From: JAVXCQ01 sp036659415
Lineage (GTDB): Bacteria > Bacillota > Negativicutes > Acidaminococcales > Acidaminococcaceae
Direction: 5' to 3'
Assembly (NCBI GenBank): GCA_036659415.1
Contig: JAVXCQ010000006.1
Coordinates: forward strand, 1-64,000
DNA length: 64,000 nt
Shown: positions 61,083-64,000 of the stretch, piece after piece
How the letters are laid out: each line of letters opens with the position of its first letter
Numbering within the stretch: position 1 is the stretch's first letter
The notes under the pieces: model-generated
Told to the model about the DNA's origin: nothing
Databases searched by the model: none
Seen by the model: the letters and a program-made list of their open reading frames with translations, nothing else
Position numbers and translations under genes: made by a program

Positions 61083-62090
61083 ATGATTATGGATTTAGTG
61101 TTTGGCAGTGGTTTTCTGATTATCCTCGCTGTAGTTGGTATTGCAGTATTTTTAAATTTTGTTCCGTTGGGTTTATGGATTTCGGCCATGGCTGCCGGCG
61201 TTGACGTTGGTATTTTTACTTTGGTTGGTATGCGTTTACGGCGTGTGCCGGCGTCTAACATTGTGTTACCCCTTGTTAAAGCTAATAAAGCTGGTTTAAG
61301 CGTCAATGTTAACCAGCTGGAAGCGCATTATTTGGCTGGTGGTGACGTGGATCGCGTAGTAGACGCTTTAATTGCAGCCCACAGAGCTGAAATTCCGCTG
61401 ACTTTTGAACGGGCGTGTGCTATTGATTTGGCCGGCCGCAATGTTTTGGAAGCAGTACAAATGAGCGTTAACCCTAAAGTTATCGAAACTCCTATTGTAT
61501 CAGCAGTAGCGAAAAATGGTATTGAACTAAAAGTAAAAGCTCGCGTTACGGTGCGTGCTAATATTGATCGCCTAGTGGGTGGTGCCGGTGAAGCTACTAT
61601 TATCGCCCGTGTTGGTGAAGGTATTGTTACTAACGTAGGTTCAGCATTGAACCACAGTGCTGTTCTCGAAAACCCGGACCACATTTCACGCACTGTCCTT
61701 GAAAAAGGCTTAGATGCTGGGACAGCTTTTGAAATTCTCTCCATCGATATTGCGGACGTTGATGTGGGGCGTAATATCGGCGCAGAATTAATGACAGATC
61801 AAGCAGAAGCTGATAAAAGAATTGCCCAAGCTCGTGCCGAAGAACGCCGGGCGATGGCAGTAGCAAAAGAACAAGAAATGAAAGCCTATACTCAAGAAAT
61901 GCAAGCTAAAGTTGTAGAAGCTCAAGCTAAAATTCCAGTGGCGTTGGCCAAAGCTTTGGAGGCAGGACGTATTGGCGTGATGGATTATTATCGCATGAAT
62001 AATATTATTGCCGATACCCAAATGCGTAATACCATTGGTGGCGAAGCAGAAATAGCAGAAGAGCTTCCCCAAAATGAGCAGTTTAAATAA
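61083..62090 (+). CDS. floA: Flotillin-like protein FloA
   Basis: Membrane-associated scaffold of 335 residues (usual length about 330). A re-entrant N-terminal hydrophobic segment (5-45) is followed by a PHB/SPFH region and a coiled C-terminus ([61 protein letters not shown]), characteristic of YqfA/FloA. It organises functional membrane microdomains. AAGGAGATG precedes ATG 61083. Confidence 0.94.
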   Translation: MIMDLVFGSGFLIILAVVGIAVFLNFVPLGLWISAMAAGVDVGIFTLVGMRLRRVPASNIVLPLVKANKAGLSVNVNQLEAHYLAGGDVDRVVDALIAAHRAEIPLTFERACAIDLAGRNVLEAVQMSVNPKVIETPIVSAVAKNGIELKVKARVTVRANIDRLVGGAGEATIIARVGEGIVTNVGSALNHSAVLENPDHISRTVLEKGLDAGTAFEILSIDIADVDVGRNIGAELMTDQAEADKRIAQARAEERRAMAVAKEQEMKAYTQEMQAKVVEAQAKIPVALAKALEAGRIGVMDYYRMNNIIADTQMRNTIGGEAEIAEELPQNEQFK

Positions 62091-62110
62091 TTAGCTAGTG
62101 AGGCAGTAAT

Positions 62111-62485
62111 ATGAAAAGTTATTATATTCTCATTCTTTGGTTCCTTTTAGTTTTTGTGGTGCCGAGAATGCTCAAAACTAAGCAAAGACCGGAGTCTTCA
62201 GACGAAGCTATACTTGCTAATGAAAACGAGCCGACGACTAAAGCTGAGGATTTTTGGAAAAAGTGGGGTCTGGAAGATTATGCACCTAAAGAAGCGGATA
62301 CGGAAGAAGTCATTATCACACCTGTGCTACCAGAAGTTGTAGACGTGCCAGCGGAGCTGGTAGTACCAAGCTCGCCCAAAAAGCCCCGCTTACAGTTTGG
62401 GAAGACCCATTTACGTCAAGGGATGATTATGGCAGAAGTTTTTGGCAAACCTCGTGCTCTTAATCCTTACCAAGAAGAAAAATGA
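62111..62485 (+). CDS. Unknown membrane-anchored tail protein of nfeD-floA unit
   Basis: Protein of 124 residues: one N-terminal membrane helix (4-17), an acidic low-complexity middle (about 25-90) and a short ordered tail LRQGMIMAEVFGKPRALNPYQ. I cannot name a family; the tail looks like a peptide motif rather than a folded domain. It lies 20 bases after floA in the same unit and before a terminator, so it may tether or regulate the flotillin complex; that is inference. Confidence 0.65.
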   Translation: MKSYYILILWFLLVFVVPRMLKTKQRPESSDEAILANENEPTTKAEDFWKKWGLEDYAPKEADTEEVIITPVLPEVVDVPAELVVPSSPKKPRLQFGKTHLRQGMIMAEVFGKPRALNPYQEEK

Positions 62486-62488
62486 AAT

Positions 62489-62522
62489 AAAAACTGCGTC
62501 CTTTAGGGGCGCAGTTTTTATT
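62489..62522 (+). terminator. Terminator after nfeD-floA unit
   Basis: AAAACTGCGTCC pairs with GGGGCGCAGTTTT around loop TTTA, followed by T-rich sequence. Confidence 0.82.
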
Positions 62523-62629
62523 TATTTTTCTTGCAAATATTTATTGAGATAGCTTATAATAGTGCCCGTGAGTTTGCCGCTACTAGTAGCGGTTGATCTG
62601 GATAAAAAGTGAGAGCAAAGGGGGGGTTC

Positions 62630-63457
62630 ATGGTGCAGAAAGTAGTTGCGGTTCATGATTTATCCTGTGTAGGACGCTGTTCCTTAACGGTTGTATTACC
62701 CATTCTTTCAGCACTGGGCTTACAGGTGTGTCCCCTACCAACCGCTGTACTTAGTACACATCCGGCAGGGTTTAAGAACGTAGTGTGCCAGGAAATGACT
62801 GGTCAGATGCGACAGTTTAGCCAGCAATGGCAGGAAAATCAGCTGGAGTTTGATTGTGTATACACTGGCTTTTTAGCTTCCAGCGAACAAATTCAGGTGA
62901 CTAAAAATATTATTCGACAATTCGCACAACAAGATAAAACCATTTTGGTAGATCCGGTGATGGGCGATGACGGACAGGCATATTCTTTGACGACACCGGA
63001 GCTAATAGAGGAAATGCGCAGTTTAGTGGCGCAAGCTAGCATTATTACTCCTAATTACACAGAAGCCTGCTTTTTGTTACAAAGGCCTTATTTAGGCAAT
63101 AAGGTGCAAAGCGCGCAACTTTTACCGTGGTTGGTGGAGCTGGCAAACCTAGGACCCCAGCAAGTGGTGATTACGGGTATTCCTCAAGGCGAGGACGTGG
63201 TGACGCTAGCCTATGAAAGAGTGCACCAATGTTTTTATCGTTATGCTAATCGACGAGTAGGTGGTAAATATCCGGGTACTGGTGACCTCTTTGCCAGTAT
63301 TTTGCTGGGAAGACTCCTGGGTGGTATGGGTTTGGGACTAGCTATTCAAGCGGCGGGAGATTTTGTCGCCCAAGCTATTACCTCAACAAGAGAGCTAGGA
63401 TTGCCAGTTAGAGAAGGTGTGGCTTTTGAAGCGCTAATCCAACAATTAAATGACTAA
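62630..63457 (+). CDS. Pyridoxamine kinase (PdxK/PdxY-like)
   Basis: Ribokinase-fold enzyme of 275 residues that phosphorylates pyridoxal, pyridoxine or pyridoxamine. N-terminal VAVHDLSCVGRCSLTVVLPILSALG and PTAVLSTHPAGF are typical of the Firmicute pyridoxamine kinase group, with VDPVMGDDGQAY, the TPNYTEACFLL strand and the C-terminal catalytic GKYPGTGDLFASILLG (Asp as base). ATG 62630 follows AAAGGGGGGG; the frame extends upstream without need. An ECF S component follows 125 bases later, suggesting a B6 salvage pair. Confidence 0.9.
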   Translation: MVQKVVAVHDLSCVGRCSLTVVLPILSALGLQVCPLPTAVLSTHPAGFKNVVCQEMTGQMRQFSQQWQENQLEFDCVYTGFLASSEQIQVTKNIIRQFAQQDKTILVDPVMGDDGQAYSLTTPELIEEMRSLVAQASIITPNYTEACFLLQRPYLGNKVQSAQLLPWLVELANLGPQQVVITGIPQGEDVVTLAYERVHQCFYRYANRRVGGKYPGTGDLFASILLGRLLGGMGLGLAIQAAGDFVAQAITSTRELGLPVREGVAFEALIQQLND

Positions 63458-63582
63458 GCTGTCTTGTTAATAATTAGCGAAACTGGCTCTTTGCTGGTGG
63501 ACACTAGGAGCATATACTAAAGCCAGTAAAATAGGCAGAGCTATTGGTAAGAAATTTGCTAGCCGCCGGAGGAGAACAAGAT

Positions 63583-64000
63583 GGGGCAACTAAGAACTAA
63601 AGATGTGGTTTATATCGGTATGTTAGCAGGTGTGTGTGTACTTGCTACTTTCATTAAAATTCCGTTTGGTTCCGGTGCGATGGTGCACTTAGGTACCGGC
63701 ATGATTTTTACGTCCGGTATTTTATTTGGTGGCGTTTACACTGGGTGGGCAGCGGCCTTGGGGTCGGCTTTTTATGATTTATTGCTAGGCTTTTCTCCCT
63801 ATACGTTGTGGTCGTTTTTGATTAAAGGCAGTGCAGGTTTTTTAGTGGGAACTATTGCTCGGGGGCTGTGGCCAACTCGGGGAAGCAAAACTTTTAGACC
63901 GAGTTTTTTGCGGATCGTCCTTGCTTGCTTTGTGGGGGCGATGTGGACCTTGGTCGGGTATATTTTTGCTTGGTGGTTTGTCCTAGGTAGTTTCACGGTG
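63583..64000 (+). CDS. ECF transporter S component, cut by window end (PdxU-like?)
   Basis: The first 139 residues of a membrane protein; the frame is open to the window edge. KDVVYIGMLAGVCVLATFIKIPFGSGAMVHLGTGMIFTSGILFGGVYTGWAAALGSAFYDLLLGF and TLWSFLIKGSAGFLVG match ECF S components of the pantothenate/thiamine/B6-type group. CGGAGGAG precedes ATG 63583. The neighbouring pyridoxamine kinase makes vitamin B6 the likeliest substrate (a PdxU-type component), by context only. Confidence 0.8.

Noticed and set aside
1..64000. Prophage, transposon, CRISPR array or rRNA operon
   Set aside because: No integrase, transposase, terminal inverted repeats around cargo, spaced direct repeats or rRNA sequence was found on either strand.

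Overview
The window looks like a chromosomal stretch of a Firmicute. It has AGGAGG-type ribosome sites throughout, three tRNA-sensing T-box leaders, a CIRCE operator ahead of hrcA-grpE-dnaK-dnaJ, and the Bacillus/Clostridium gene orders comEA-comEC-holA, rpsT/lepA-hemW-hrcA and rpsU-yqeY-nfeD-floA. A lipid-carrier glycosyltransferase of the ArnT type beside a two-component system suggests an outer-membrane lineage such as the Negativicutes, but that placement is an inference. No phage, insertion sequence, CRISPR array or rRNA is visible; most of the window is core genome with small accessory pockets.

Layout. 0.4-2.4 kb: three small envelope or unknown genes. 2.5-8.5 kb: a Ca2+-type P-ATPase, a YeiH-type exporter with a divergent LysR regulator, and a CNNM/CorC protein. 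8.9-16.3 kb: a LivJ-like binding lipoprotein, leuA under a leucine T-box, copZ-copA, a tiny Cys-pair protein and azlCD. 16.5-19.6 kb: DUF1015-serC-racemase. 19.7-22.9 kb: lemA-ygcG, a CaiB/BaiF (AMACR-like) enzyme and a PepSY protein. 23.0-25.1 kb: two tRNA-Arg(ACG) genes, then an SSF symporter under a T-box whose specifier reads TTC (Phe) and whose antiterminator/terminator module is duplicated. 25.2-28.8 kb: response regulator, histidine kinase and glycosyltransferase. 29.0-33.4 kb: a WYL regulator with two unknown proteins and an ArsC/Spx-like protein, then an unknown pair coupled to exonuclease III. 33.5-36.8 kb: lgt and a CsoR/CstR-like repressor, divergent from a two-gene SufC/SufB-type Fe-S assembly pair. 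36.8-41.5 kb: leuS under a second leucine T-box, flanked by metallophosphoesterases. 41.6-46.1 kb: a prepilin-like gene, comEA, comEC and holA. 46.1-48.1 kb: DUF523, a C_GCAxxG_C_C protein, an ECF S component and rpsT. 48.3-60.2 kb: lepA, hemW, then the heat-shock and translation-maintenance series hrcA to yqeY. 60.3-62.5 kb: nfeD-floA and an unknown tail gene. 62.6-64.0 kb: pyridoxamine kinase and a second ECF S component cut by the window end.

How the parts work together. Amino-acid supply recurs: leucine T-boxes control leuA and leuS, and a LivJ-like protein, AzlCD and a presumably Phe-responsive symporter handle uptake or export. Stress control is classical HrcA/CIRCE. The points most worth a second look are the partly duplicated T-box, the SufC homologue with a cysteine-rich insert facing a CsoR-family repressor that has lost the copper-site histidine, the two tRNA-Arg genes with mismatched stems, and the WYL operon of unknown proteins.
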